From the NCBI RefSeq assembly GCF_014897815.1, contig NZ_JABUZG010000084.1, forward strand, positions 319,816 through 383,815: DNA of 64,000 nucleotides, given 5' to 3'. Source of the stretch: Psychrobacter sp. PG1. GTDB taxonomy: Bacteria > Pseudomonadota > Gammaproteobacteria > Pseudomonadales > Moraxellaceae. Of the stretch, positions 10,285 to 20,601 are shown piece after piece. The position numbers were made by a program, and so were the translations under genes. Numbering within the stretch: the first letter of the stretch is position 1; every line of letters begins with the position of its first letter. The notes under the pieces were generated by a model, which ran no database searches, was not told the origin of the DNA, and saw nothing but the letters and a program-made list of their open reading frames with translations.

Positions 10285-10701
10285 TTATTCGCCTTGATGT
10301 GGCTCAATCTGGGTCAATAATGGATAGCCTTCACGATGTGCCAGACTATTTACCTTTTTGGCTTTGGTCTCAGCGATATCTTTAGGATAGATACCAGCAA
10401 TGCCTTTGCTACTGTTATGAATCGTCAGCATAACTTCGACTGCCGAATCCATACTATGACGAAATTCGGACTGCAAAATATAAACGACGAACTCCATCGG
10501 CGTATAATTATCATTATACATAACGACGGCATACATAGGCGGCTTAGCCACTTCTGGCTCTGCTACCAGTACATCTGCTTGTGGCGAGGTCTCGCCATCC
10601 GTATCACCATCTTGTGCACGGTGAGCAGGTATGGTTGGAAAGTGCCAATCAGCAACAGTTGGCAACGCTTGCAATAGGGTTTGTTTTATCATAATTGGCA
10701 T
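10285..10701 (-). CDS. clpS: ATP-dependent Clp protease adaptor ClpS
   Basis: ClpS recognises N-degron substrates and delivers them to ClpA. The conserved core starts around residue 48. It has the MYNDNYTPMEFVV segment (residues of the N-degron pocket), a helix with MLTIHNSSKGIAGIYP, and the final ETKAKKV...A...GYPL stretch. The protein has 138 residues. The extra length is an N-terminal arm of about 45 residues rich in Asp, Gly and Ala, the part that in E. coli enters the ClpA pore. The start could be the ATG at 10701 or the one three codons in. Confidence 0.95.
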   Translation of the reverse strand: MPIMIKQTLLQALPTVADWHFPTIPAHRAQDGDTDGETSPQADVLVAEPEVAKPPMYAVVMYNDNYTPMEFVVYILQSEFRHSMDSAVEVMLTIHNSSKGIAGIYPKDIAETKAKKVNSLAHREGYPLLTQIEPHQGE

Positions 10702-10794
10702 ACAAATTAATGGTTATATTTATAACAGAATAAAGGGCGCTAGCAGAGGTTGGCAAACGCAATGCTTATTATAGCGCTCTTAAATATGAATAGA

Positions 10795-11661
10795 TTAAGG
10801 CTCAATCGGACTTTCGTCGACTTCAGGTAAATCTAAAAGTGATAGCGGCATATTATCAACTCGGTCGCCAAGCTTCCAATCATAGAGCTGCTCTACTTGT
10901 TGTCCGCCAGCTTGTAAGCTAAGTTTGACTTGTAACGGTTTAAAGCCTGATGGCATCATGAAACGACCACGAATACGAACGATACCTTCAATAGTATAAA
11001 CTGGAGGATCTAGCGGCACCTCTACAAAATCATCGTCATTGAGCAACGTCAACGTTGGCTTTAGGCGTTTGGCTTTGCCATCGCTAGCAAGCATGCCTAT
11101 ATCGAAACCATATTCGAAGGCATTTTCAGGTAACGGCTCAATCTTTGCTGCTATTACTTGTAAAGGCATGCCGCCTTTGTCACGAAGGACATCAGCATAT
11201 AATTCATTCAGTTGAGAGACTTGTCTATTCTCAACCGTTAGTTCTTGCTGGTTTTCACGCAACTCTTTGATGTTCGCCAAGCTAATCGCCAGCTCCTGCT
11301 TAGCAGTAGCGGCTTGATTGGCCGCTATTTTATGACTAAGACGCAAATCTTCCAGCGCTTCTGTTGCCTCAGTGCTATTGATCATCGCTTGCTTGGTTTC
11401 AGTTTGCATAGAATGAAAGCCACGCTGATATCCTAATTTATGACCGAATATCAATCCAACAATGGCAGTCACCAATATGACAACGACAAAGAGAGCCAAC
11501 ACCAATGTGGATGCCCCTTGTTGGGTACCACCTACCTTAGTTACTGAACTAGCATTGGTTTTAAGAGAATGCGGACTACGCTCTAAATGATACAAATCAG
11601 AGTCTTTGCACGATGAAAGTGCGGGCTGTGAGCAAAAGCGTCGTACAAGCTTGACACGCAT
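10795..11661 (-). CDS. Single-pass membrane protein with coiled coil, DUF6776-like (tentative)
   Basis: This 288-residue protein of unknown function has a basic N-terminal region of about 50 residues, one strong transmembrane segment at about 52-72 and a predicted coiled coil at about 80-150 rich in Glu, Gln, Ala and Asn. A C-terminal beta-rich domain follows (about 160-280, including IEGIVRIRGRF). The probable topology is N-in with a periplasmic C-terminal domain. The position downstream of argC matches uncharacterised DUF6776-type genes I recall beside argC in Pseudomonas. That family name comes from memory of layout and needs a profile search. Confidence 0.6.
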   Translation of the reverse strand: MRVKLVRRFCSQPALSSCKDSDLYHLERSPHSLKTNASSVTKVGGTQQGASTLVLALFVVVILVTAIVGLIFGHKLGYQRGFHSMQTETKQAMINSTEATEALEDLRLSHKIAANQAATAKQELAISLANIKELRENQQELTVENRQVSQLNELYADVLRDKGGMPLQVIAAKIEPLPENAFEYGFDIGMLASDGKAKRLKPTLTLLNDDDFVEVPLDPPVYTIEGIVRIRGRFMMPSGFKPLQVKLSLQAGGQQVEQLYDWKLGDRVDNMPLSLLDLPEVDESPIEP

Positions 11662-11762
11662 TTAGACAATATCTCTTAACAGTAATGGCAATATTATAGC
11701 GGAATTTATAATCAATACCTAGCACCATAAATGTGAATGATTTGACCACAGCTAAACATCTG

Positions 11763-12830
11763 CTACGGAACAATAGGTGCAAAGTTTAGACCCATTGTTT
11801 CATCGAATCCGAACATGACATTCATATTTTGTACCGCTTGTCCTGCTGCGCCTTTTACCAAATTGTCTTGTACGACAATCACTGTCAATTCCGCACGTTC
11901 ATTGTCTTGATGCACAGCAATGCGTAAACGATTGCTGGCGCGGACACTACGGGTATCTGGATAAATACCTTTTGGCATGACATCAATAAACGCTTCTGAT
12001 TCATAGCATGTTTCAAATATCTGCTGCCAATCAATAGCAGCACCCGCATCCGTCAGCTCAAGATGAATAGAGCTCAGCATGCCACGTATCATCGGCACAA
12101 GATGCGGTAAAAAACGAATGCGATGGGTGAACTGGCTGTCTAATAGCTGCGCCACGCCTTGCTCAATCTCAGGCAGGTGACGATGTCCTTCAACGCTATA
12201 AGCTTTAAAGTTATCAGTAGTTTCAGCATAATTAAGCGCAAGTGAAGCTTGGCGACCAGCGCCAGAAACACCAGACTTTGCATCGATAACGATGCGTGAT
12301 TCCACCAGTCTCTCTGCTTGCTTATTTTGCATATCGATTATTGGTTTCAAACCCAAAATAGCAGTGGTCGGATAACAACCCGGATTACCGACGACTAAAG
12401 CAGTGGCAAGTTTATCGCGATTGACTTCAGGTAAACCATAGACAGCTGTCTTTAATAGCTCAGGACAGGCATGCGACTGCTGATACCAGTGTTCAAAATC
12501 GGACAGTGACTGCAAACGAAAATCAGCAGCCAAATCAATGACTTTCACACCGGCTTGCGTTAGCGCCTCTGCTTGCTTCATCGCTACGCCATGTGGAGTG
12601 GCAAAAAAGACCACATCACACTTTTGCAGCGTTGCAAGCGTCTCATCGCCCAAGTCGCTAAAGACAATATCTGATATACCGCGTAAGCTTGGAAATATCT
12701 CATCAGCGCGTGTACCAGCTTCGCTACGCGAGGTTAGCAAATCAATAGATACTTCAGGATGCGCAGATAACAAGCGAATCAGCTCAATACCCGTATAACC
12801 TGTACCACCAACAATCGCTGCTGAAATCAT
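11763..12830 (-). CDS. argC: N-acetyl-gamma-glutamyl-phosphate reductase
   Basis: This enzyme performs the third step of arginine synthesis, the NADPH-dependent reduction of N-acetylglutamyl phosphate. The N-terminal Rossmann motif VGGTGYTG is at 7-14, the catalytic Cys is in GNPGCYPT (Cys 152), and the conserved HRHLPEIEQ segment follows in the second half. At 355 residues it is the long form, about the usual length. An AAGGA ribosome site is seven bases before the ATG. No other arg gene is in the window. The next gene downstream is the coiled-coil membrane protein, after about 100 bases. Confidence 0.97.
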   Translation of the reverse strand: MISAAIVGGTGYTGIELIRLLSAHPEVSIDLLTSRSEAGTRADEIFPSLRGISDIVFSDLGDETLATLQKCDVVFFATPHGVAMKQAEALTQAGVKVIDLAADFRLQSLSDFEHWYQQSHACPELLKTAVYGLPEVNRDKLATALVVGNPGCYPTTAILGLKPIIDMQNKQAERLVESRIVIDAKSGVSGAGRQASLALNYAETTDNFKAYSVEGHRHLPEIEQGVAQLLDSQFTHRIRFLPHLVPMIRGMLSSIHLELTDAGAAIDWQQIFETCYESEAFIDVMPKGIYPDTRSVRASNRLRIAVHQDNERAELTVIVVQDNLVKGAAGQAVQNMNVMFGFDETMGLNFAPIVP

Positions 12831-12940
12831 AAGATATTCCTTTTTATTTTACTTAGTAAATATCAGTGTTTGTTAAACAAATCTTAGATAGAAAGCTCGC
12901 TTATATGCCTGAACTTTGTCATTTTTGGATTCAAGCGGCT

Positions 12941-14077
12941 TTAGATTTTATAATCGTGCACCGCATCGATGAATACTTTGGCATTGTCAGGATTGACCCA
13001 CTGCGTAATACCATGACCTAAGTTTGCTATATAACCGGTTTTTTCGCCGCTCGCATAAGCACTATCAAGCATTGCATTTACTTCAGCACGAATCGTCGCA
13101 GGTGAACCATACAATGTTGCTGGATCCAAATTACCTTGAATGGCTTTACTACTCTGTAGTTTTTTATGCTGTTTGGTCAATTGACGCTGACTTTCAGCCA
13201 ATACTTGGCGTGCACGATCAATGGGCATCGTCCAATCTAATCCTAAAACATCGGCTTGACTATCTGCTTGCACATCCAACCATAACCCACCACCTTTGGT
13301 AAATAATACCACTGGTATTTGCGGATGGCGTACTTTTAATTCAGCGACGATACGCTTATTATAAGCATGAGAAAAATCAATAAACTGACGATGACCAAGC
13401 GCCCCGCCCCAACTATCAAAAATCTGTAGAATTTGAGCACCAGCGACCACTTGTGCATCTAGATAATCAATGACAGAAGTGGCTAATTTATCTAATAATT
13501 GATGCAGAAAATCAGGGTTACTATACAAAAAGCCTTTAGTATAACGATAGTCTTTTGAACTGCCGCCTTCGATCATGTAAGTGGCCAATGTCCACGGACT
13601 ACCAGAGAAACCAAATAACGGCACTTGACCATTTAACGCTTTGCGAATGCTCGTCACTGCACGCATGACATAATCAAGAGAATCATTGGGTTCAAGTACT
13701 GGCAATCTATCTAAGTCTACTTGCGTACGAATAGGATGTTTAAACTTAGGGCCTTCGCCCGCCTCGAAGTATAAGCCTAGACCCATAGCATCAGGTATGG
13801 TCAAAATATCACTAAATAAGATAGCAGCATCTAAATCATAGCGGCGTAGTGGCTGTAAAGTGACTTCAGTGGCGCGGTCCGTATCTTTGCACAGACTCAT
13901 AAAGTCGCCCGCTTCTGCACGAGTTGCTTTATATTCTGGTAAATAACGACCAGCTTGACGCATCATCCAGACTGGCGTGGTGTCTATTGATTCAAAGCGT
14001 AATGCCCGTAACAATCTGTCGTTCTTTAAAGGCGCAAACTCTTGCTGGATCGAGTTACTATTGTCTGAAGCACTCAT
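12941..14077 (-). CDS. hemE: Uroporphyrinogen decarboxylase
   Basis: HemE decarboxylates uroporphyrinogen III to coproporphyrinogen III in haem synthesis. The signature [15 protein letters not shown], with the substrate-binding Arg residues, lies near the N-terminus, followed by [12 protein letters not shown] and the [17 protein letters not shown] segment. I chose the ATG at 14077 (378 residues): it has a GGAG site and starts just before conserved sequence. An ATG nine codons upstream has no ribosome site and adds a sequence not expected in the family. A leader hairpin and a possible Fur-like site lie upstream. Confidence 0.96.
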   Translation of the reverse strand: MSASDNSNSIQQEFAPLKNDRLLRALRFESIDTTPVWMMRQAGRYLPEYKATRAEAGDFMSLCKDTDRATEVTLQPLRRYDLDAAILFSDILTIPDAMGLGLYFEAGEGPKFKHPIRTQVDLDRLPVLEPNDSLDYVMRAVTSIRKALNGQVPLFGFSGSPWTLATYMIEGGSSKDYRYTKGFLYSNPDFLHQLLDKLATSVIDYLDAQVVAGAQILQIFDSWGGALGHRQFIDFSHAYNKRIVAELKVRHPQIPVVLFTKGGGLWLDVQADSQADVLGLDWTMPIDRARQVLAESQRQLTKQHKKLQSSKAIQGNLDPATLYGSPATIRAEVNAMLDSAYASGEKTGYIANLGHGITQWVNPDNAKVFIDAVHDYKI

Positions 14078-14096
14078 GTACAAATCTCCAAAACAA

Positions 14097-14128
14097 CACC
14101 GCATTCATGATCATCAATGAATACGGTG
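14097..14128 (-). promoter_or_regulatory. Hairpin just upstream of the hemE ribosome site
   Basis: CACCG-C-ATTCAT pairs with ATGAAT-A-CGGTG, 11 pairs with one internal mismatch and an 8-base loop. It ends about eight bases before the GGAG of hemE. On the transcript it would be a 5' leader stem. A role in translation or mRNA stability is inference. Confidence 0.4.
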
Positions 14129-14205
14129 CTGGATAAAATAAGTTGAATAAAAGAATATTAAAACGTTTAGATAGCGACAATCTATTCTAAAAAACCACAA
14201 ATAAT

Positions 14206-14243
14206 GAGATATTCGCTAATAACAATTTATTGGTTAATATCTC
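14206..14243 (-). terminator. Weak hairpin after proB, possible terminator
   Basis: gagatatt and aatatctc form a perfect 8-pair stem, with further imperfect pairing inside. A T-rich stretch follows on the minus strand after about 12 bases. It lies about 130 bases past the proB stop. The distance and weak T-run make this uncertain. Confidence 0.35.
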
Positions 14244-14259
14244 TCGTGTTAACAATCAT

Positions 14260-14278
14260 AAGAATAATAATCATTAAA
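14260..14278. promoter_or_regulatory. Possible Fur-box-like site between proB and hemE
   Basis: I count 14 of 19 matches to the classical Fur consensus, including an unbroken core of ATAATCATTA. It is about 185 bases upstream of the hemE start. Iron control of haem synthesis would make sense, but AT-rich spacers yield such matches by chance. Confidence 0.3.
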
Positions 14279-14370
14279 AGTATTTGTGCTTTTTAGAGCG
14301 TCATTTGCCGTTGGTCTTTAATCAATAATATCGTGCTCATATTTGAAATTAGATGAATACCATGAATGGT

Positions 14371-15543
14371 CTACATGGTCAGCGCTAAATTATCACGGTG
14401 TACCATGACCACACGCTCTTCATTATTACCAAGAATTCTATCAAACTGTTCAGTACGCTCGCGAGCCACTCGGCAAGCATCACGAGATGAGAAGTTCACT
14501 TGTCCAACCGCTAAACGCTCGCCCGTATCTTGATGCACCACCTCAACCACGTCACCTTCATCGAAATCACCGCGTACTTCCACAACGCCGACCGGTAGCA
14601 AGCTCTTGTGATGCTCAACTACTGCTTTTGCTGCGCCTGCATCGACTATTAGAGTGCCTGACATACGTAAATGTGCGGCAAGCCATTGTTTACGTGCAAT
14701 GATTTTGTCTTGATCATTGGTGGTCAATAAAGTACCAACCGCCTCGCCTGATACCACACGAGTAATAACATCATCGATAGCACCGCTCACGATAACGGTT
14801 GGACAACCACCCATCGCTGCAAGACGACCAGCACGAATTTTGGTCAGCATACCGCCGCGACCAAGCTTGCCACCATCCCCTGCAATATCAAATAAGTAAT
14901 CCGCCATCGCACGCTCTTGGCGAATCATTTTTGCATTAGGATTGTCACGTGGGTTGTCCGTAAACACCCCATCTTGATCAGTTAAAATGATATATAAATC
15001 GGCATTGACCATCGCCGCTGCCATCGCGCCCAAAGTATCATTATCACCAAATTTAATTTCATCAATGGTAATGGTATCATTTTCATTGATGACTGGTAGC
15101 ACGCGCCACTCTAGTAATTGTGTCAGTGCACCTGTCGTATTGAGATAACGGCTACGATTAGACAAATCATCATGCGTCAGTAGCAACTGCGAGCTTTGGA
15201 TACCATGCTGAATTAATGCTGACCACCACGTTTCAATCAAACCCATTTGACCAATAGAAGCACAGGCCTGTAGTGCGGCTAGTTTCTTCGGGCGCTCCTC
15301 AAGGTTCATTCGTACCACACCTTCAGCAACGGCACCTGACGATACTAGCAGTACTTCGACGCCTTGCTTGTGCAATTTAGCGATCTGCTTTGCCCACTCA
15401 TATATGGCAGTTCGATCCAGCCCTCGACCGTTATTGGTTAACAACGATGAGCCAATCTTGACAATAACGCGCTGAATATCAAAGTTGCGAGTTTGTTTAA
15501 TAAACCTTGCTTCTTCGGTCGTGTTTTCTATGTCACCTGCCAT
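14371..15543 (-). CDS. proB: Glutamate 5-kinase
   Basis: ProB phosphorylates glutamate in the first step of proline synthesis. The amino-acid kinase domain shows VIVKIGSSLLT near residues 27-37, LLVSSGAVAEG, and the ENDTITIDEIKFGDNDTL substrate loop. A C-terminal PUA domain (about 290-375) contains the typical GV(V)EV(R)GDFDEGDVV. The 390 residues include about 20 extra at the N-terminus. An AGGAG site precedes the ATG. It starts 79 bases after obgE, the pair being a common gammaproteobacterial arrangement, and is probably co-transcribed with it. Confidence 0.97.
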   Translation of the reverse strand: MAGDIENTTEEARFIKQTRNFDIQRVIVKIGSSLLTNNGRGLDRTAIYEWAKQIAKLHKQGVEVLLVSSGAVAEGVVRMNLEERPKKLAALQACASIGQMGLIETWWSALIQHGIQSSQLLLTHDDLSNRSRYLNTTGALTQLLEWRVLPVINENDTITIDEIKFGDNDTLGAMAAAMVNADLYIILTDQDGVFTDNPRDNPNAKMIRQERAMADYLFDIAGDGGKLGRGGMLTKIRAGRLAAMGGCPTVIVSGAIDDVITRVVSGEAVGTLLTTNDQDKIIARKQWLAAHLRMSGTLIVDAGAAKAVVEHHKSLLPVGVVEVRGDFDEGDVVEVVHQDTGERLAVGQVNFSSRDACRVARERTEQFDRILGNNEERVVMVHRDNLALTM

Positions 15544-15622
15544 ATAAACTCCTGTCTCTCATGTGAATTGATTACGGGGATTGATCTAAAAAATTCAAGT
15601 ATATCAGCTCAAGCCTGTTAGC

Positions 15623-16855
<1,233 letters not shown>

Positions 16856-16987
16856 TTACACTCTAGTTTATAGACTCAATAGCAGTCATATACTGCTTCT
16901 TTTGCCTATAGGTATCTTTTAAAAAATAGGAGACTTGCGTCTATGTTGCTATATATCATTATATCATTGCTTTATTTATGACAATAA

Positions 16988-17016
16988 CACCCGATAACCA
17001 ATTGGACTATCGGGTG
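16988..17016 (-). terminator. Terminator-like hairpin after the GAPDH gene
   Basis: CACCCGATA and TATCGGGTG form a perfect 9-pair stem with an 11-base loop, followed on the minus strand by TTATTGT. It lies about 118 bases beyond the GAPDH stop and before obgE. The T-run is short. Confidence 0.6.
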
Positions 17017-17133
17017 CGGTATATATTAACTCAAAAAATCACATCTATTTGTCCATGCTAAAAGTGACTATCAAAGTACTTTCTTATAAAGAGTACCTCA
17101 ATATTAAAAACTCACTACTGCTGTACAAATGTA

Positions 17134-18570
17134 TTAAGCTGGAATCTGTGTATAACTGATGCCTGCCATTTGTGTGGCTAAACGTAATACTTGCGTACTA
17201 TAGCCAACTTCATTGTCATACCAGATATAAACAATGGCATGATTGTCGGTCAAAATAGTCGCTTGGGCATCAACGATACCTACATGGGTATCACCAACAA
17301 AATCTGTCGATACCGCTTCGGTAGAATCTGTATAAGCAATCTGTGTTTGCCACTGACTGCTATTAGATACTTTACGCATAAACTCGTTTAATGCATCAGC
17401 ATTTTCTGGTGCTGTTTTAAGATTCAAGTTTAAAATCGCTAAGCTGACGTTTGGCGTTGGTACACGGATGGCATTACCCGTTAGTTTACCACTAAGCTCT
17501 GGCAGTGCTTTACCAACCGCTTTAGCAGCACCCGTACTGGTAATAACCATATTCAATACAGCACTACGACCACGGCGATCCGCTTTATGATAATTATCAA
17601 TCAAGTTCTGATCGTTAGTGAATGAGTGAATCGTTTCAACGTGACCGTTTTCGATACCGTATTCATCGTTCAATACTTTTAACGTTGGGGTGATTGCGTT
17701 GGTGGTACAGCTCGCCGCACTGACGATGGTATCTTCACCGACTGTATCGTTGTTTACACCATAAACAACGTTTTTAATCTCACCGCCAGCTGGGGCTGTT
17801 AATAGGACTTTTTTCACACCAGTCGATTGCAAATGCTTGCCAAGACCCGCTTCATCTTTCCAAATGCCCGTATTGTCAATCACTAACGCATCATTAATAC
17901 CGTAAGTCGTATAATCAATCTCGCTTGGATCTTTAGCGTAGATGACCTGAACAAAGCGACCATTGATAATCAAGCCGTTGTTTTCATCATCAACCACCAC
18001 GCCACCAGCAAAGCTACCATGAATCGAATCACGCTCTAGCAATGAGGCGCGCTTGGCCAAATCGCCAGATGCCGCAGGACGTACAACAATGGCTTTTAAC
18101 TGCATACCTTTAGCACTTGACGCTTGTGATAATAGCAGGCGAGTTAAAATACGACCGATACGACCAAAACCGTATAACACGACATCAGTCGCCGGATTAA
18201 CAATAGTGCCATCAACATTAACTGCTTGAAGTGCTGCTTGTAAATCACTGTCATTAGCGATTAACTGACCAACATCAACCTGTGCAGACTGAAGCTTATC
18301 ATTGGCCGCTAGCGCTTTAACCATGGCTAAAGTGTCAGCGATATCAATAGATTTAGCGTCTTGGTTACGCAAAGCTACTTTTTGATGCAATGCCAATATT
18401 TGACCAACTGACGTCGTATTTAATGTGTCACCGAACAAGGTCACTTGTACGTCTTGCTCATTATAGAGCTTATTCAATAGCCCCATCAGCTCAATCGCTT
18501 GTTGCTCTTGATTGTTGTAGTTGCTTAAGTGGTCTTGATGTAATTGGCGTAAGGTATCAGCGTTGCTCAC
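17134..18570 (-). CDS. Long-form glyceraldehyde-3-phosphate dehydrogenase
   Basis: This is a NAD(P)-dependent GAPDH of about 478 residues, against about 335 for the ordinary enzyme. About 130 N-terminal residues, largely helical in appearance, precede the Rossmann motif GFGRIGR. The catalytic Cys is in AASCTTN, and the C-terminal WYDNEVGYS motif is present. Long versions are known in Pseudomonas and relatives, often called GapB. The in-frame GTG at 18570 is preferred because AAGGAT sits nine bases upstream; the ATG at 18579 would overlap that ribosome site. It is likely used in gluconeogenesis, since Moraxellaceae lack a full glycolysis (inference). Confidence 0.93.
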   Translation of the reverse strand: MSNADTLRQLHQDHLSNYNNQEQQAIELMGLLNKLYNEQDVQVTLFGDTLNTTSVGQILALHQKVALRNQDAKSIDIADTLAMVKALAANDKLQSAQVDVGQLIANDSDLQAALQAVNVDGTIVNPATDVVLYGFGRIGRILTRLLLSQASSAKGMQLKAIVVRPAASGDLAKRASLLERDSIHGSFAGGVVVDDENNGLIINGRFVQVIYAKDPSEIDYTTYGINDALVIDNTGIWKDEAGLGKHLQSTGVKKVLLTAPAGGEIKNVVYGVNNDTVGEDTIVSAASCTTNAITPTLKVLNDEYGIENGHVETIHSFTNDQNLIDNYHKADRRGRSAVLNMVITSTGAAKAVGKALPELSGKLTGNAIRVPTPNVSLAILNLNLKTAPENADALNEFMRKVSNSSQWQTQIAYTDSTEAVSTDFVGDTHVGIVDAQATILTDNHAIVYIWYDNEVGYSTQVLRLATQMAGISYTQIPA

Positions 18571-18579
18571 GAGAAACAT

Positions 18580-18813
18580 CCTTATGGTCAGTAATGTGTG
18601 ATCAGTAAATGATAGAGAATACAGATTAGATAGATTATGTGTGGTCTACGCAATCACTCTAGTATGGCAACCGCACGATATCGGTGTCAGTTATTGATGT
18701 AGAGTATTGAGATCGCCTAGATTTTAGCCTAAAACGGCCTATTTTGCCAGTGATAACCGATCTGCTAGCGCTTATAAAGCATTTTATTGAGTTGTGGAGG
18801 TTATTATGAAAAT
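18580..18813. other. Spacer upstream of the GAPDH gene
   Basis: The stretch holds no credible coding sequence. It should contain the minus-strand GAPDH promoter. An open frame at 18659-18883 runs through a terminator hairpin and is not a gene. Confidence 0.4.
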
Positions 18814-18840
18814 AAAGGCAGCCAATTATGCTGCCTTTTT
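18814..18840. terminator. Terminator between the lipocalin and GAPDH genes
   Basis: aaaggcagc and gctgccttt pair perfectly around a 7-base loop. Runs of T follow on the plus strand, and TTTATTTT follows on the minus strand. It lies about 80 bases past the lipocalin stop, so its useful direction is minus. Confidence 0.75.
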
Positions 18841-18918
18841 GTTTATTATTGCCAGTATCAAATAGTGGATGATAAAGCGACATTACGATTTAACACAGTA
18901 TCTAGTAAGTGATGCTCG

Positions 18919-20163
18919 TTATGGAACGAGGCTAACTGTTTGATTGGTCTGCGAGGTTAACTTAAATTCTTTTAAGTCATAGCCTTGCTGTTGAGCGATT
19001 TGACGATATTTGGCATAGGTTTCTTGAGTGACGTTTGGCGAACGCGCCAATAACCATAAATATTTTTTATCAGGTGTTCCTACTAAAGCAGTCTTGTAAT
19101 CAGCATCACGTGCTAGTACCCAATAGTCGGCACGACCAACTGGCAACCAACGAATCCACGATGGTAAAAATGTGACCTTTAACTTGCTGCCTGACTCATC
19201 AACAGGCTTAGCGATACCCTCAGAAGTAATACCAGAACCGTCTTTCTGTACGCATTTATTAGTGACTATGATACCTGAACCGTCGGTTTTTTCCGTATAA
19301 TTGGCAGTGACATCACTGGCACAATTGCGCTGAAAATACATGGGCAAACGACCTATCTCATACCATGTTCCTGCATACTTTTTTAGATCAACGCTATCCA
19401 CTGTGGTCGGTGTACTTGCAGACTTATGAATGATGGCATTTGGCTTAATTGACAACGTCTCTGTGGTGGTTCTATCCGTAGTGGCGTTAGCAGTTATATC
19501 AGCTGTAGCATTGACCGGTGGCGTCGCAGCATACGCTGAAAATGCGGCTAATGGTATGATAATAGCTAGGGCTATACCCGTATGCTTGATAAGTCCATTC
19601 ATAAATATACGCTCCGGTATTTCTTTGTATGATGAGTAAGTAGAGGTTGATGATGAATCAGTATTTTGCTTTGAATGGCGGTTCTGTCCAGATTCTTTTT
19701 GCACAGGAGAATTTATTGAACCATTTATCTTATCCCCTAAAAAATCTGATATTAACGGTTCTTTTTCGCTCAACTCTTGTGACCATTTATAATCGTTAGT
19801 GCAGTGACCCCTATCCTTGGTACAGTAATCACTAACGAAATTACTGCTTTCGCTATGTTTTGAATCGCCGTCTTTGTTATTATTGCTGTTAGTCATAGTA
19901 GACTCTTTTGCCCGTAGTGGGCTCTTATCGGCGCTTTTATATCCAAAATAGTGATCTTGCGAAGACGTTTTTTTTGCCAAATGGGTAGAATATTGGTCAT
20001 TTAGATTATCATGGTTGTAGCTAGCATCGTTGCTGGCGTTACCTGTCTGCCGTGTACTATCCTCATTCAGATGATAGTGGCGCGACTGGGTAGTCTGCTT
20101 AGATTGAGAACCAGCTTCCTTTGTATCAGACCATGCTGATTGAGGTAACTTATTGGTTTTCAT
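18919..20163 (-). CDS. Lipocalin family protein (Blc-like) with an unusual N-terminal extension
   Basis: The C-terminal half (about 255-410 of 414) is a Blc-type lipocalin: KKYAGTWYEIGRLP, then FQRNC, the WLPVGRADYWVLARD strand and YLWLLARSP. Relatives bind lipids at the outer membrane. Residues 1-187 form a hydrophilic, Asn/Ser/Asp/Lys-rich region with no recognisable fold. Then comes MNGLIKHTG and a hydrophobic signal-like segment ending AAFSAYAA. That internal Met (codon at 19602) has a GGAG site nine bases upstream, so the exported 228-residue lipocalin may start there. Yet 187 codons stay open upstream, which is hard to explain by chance. No lipobox Cys follows the signal, so it is probably periplasmic. 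Confidence 0.8.
   Translation of the reverse strand: MKTNKLPQSAWSDTKEAGSQSKQTTQSRHYHLNEDSTRQTGNASNDASYNHDNLNDQYSTHLAKKTSSQDHYFGYKSADKSPLRAKESTMTNSNNNKDGDSKHSESSNFVSDYCTKDRGHCTNDYKWSQELSEKEPLISDFLGDKINGSINSPVQKESGQNRHSKQNTDSSSTSTYSSYKEIPERIFMNGLIKHTGIALAIIIPLAAFSAYAATPPVNATADITANATTDRTTTETLSIKPNAIIHKSASTPTTVDSVDLKKYAGTWYEIGRLPMYFQRNCASDVTANYTEKTDGSGIIVTNKCVQKDGSGITSEGIAKPVDESGSKLKVTFLPSWIRWLPVGRADYWVLARDADYKTALVGTPDKKYLWLLARSPNVTQETYAKYRQIAQQQGYDLKEFKLTSQTNQTVSLVP
19602..19615 (-). promoter_or_regulatory. Internal ribosome site and start for the lipocalin
   Basis: CCGGAGCG lies so that GGAG ends nine bases before an ATG at 19602, which opens a classic signal peptide. This favours an internal start giving an exported 228-residue lipocalin, either instead of or in addition to the longer form. 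Confidence 0.55.
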
Positions 20164-20601
20164 AGAGGTACCATTATTGATAGTGACTGTTAACTATTCT
20201 TCTTATATGCCCTATATGTACTCTCATCTTCTGTGCGTCTTCAACTTTTAAAAATATATTGAATGTAAAAGCTGGCGCTGCAAAAACCAAATATCATGAG
20301 AGGACTTAAGAGGTATATTGATAAGCAATTCGCTTATAAGAATATAGAGTAAGTACTCTTTGTTTAGGTGATATATTAATGGCAGCTCGACTATTAAAAC
20401 AGTGTCGCAATGTAGGAAAAAGCAACGGTTTGTAAGTAACTATGCGTTTATGCAGCAGAATAAATACCGAGTAAACACATAGTTACTGATTGGATAAATA
20501 TATTAAAAATCAATTATTTGCCCTGATAGATGCCAATTAATGGCAATTCTGGTTCAGGACTGGTCAGCATTGGTGCCAACACTCCCTCTATTAGTTTTTT
20601 A
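20164..20601. other. Spacer with a long inverted repeat
   Basis: These 438 bases lie upstream of the lipocalin frame and downstream of the Nudix gene. The main structure is an inverted repeat at 20435-20487. An 18-codon plus-strand frame near 20380 has no support as a gene. Confidence 0.4.
20435..20487. repeat. Inverted repeat, 16-pair arms
   Basis: AGTAACTATGcGTTTA pairs with TAAACaCATAGTTACT, 15 pairs and one mismatch, around a 21-base loop. No T-run follows directly on either strand. It lies about 115 bases beyond the Nudix gene stop. Confidence 0.65.

Noticed and set aside
10191-10385. 64-codon plus-strand open frame overlapping the end of clpS
   Set aside because: Its second half is the antisense of conserved clpS codons.
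18659-18883. 74-codon minus-strand open frame
   Set aside because: It runs through a strong terminator hairpin and has no family signature.
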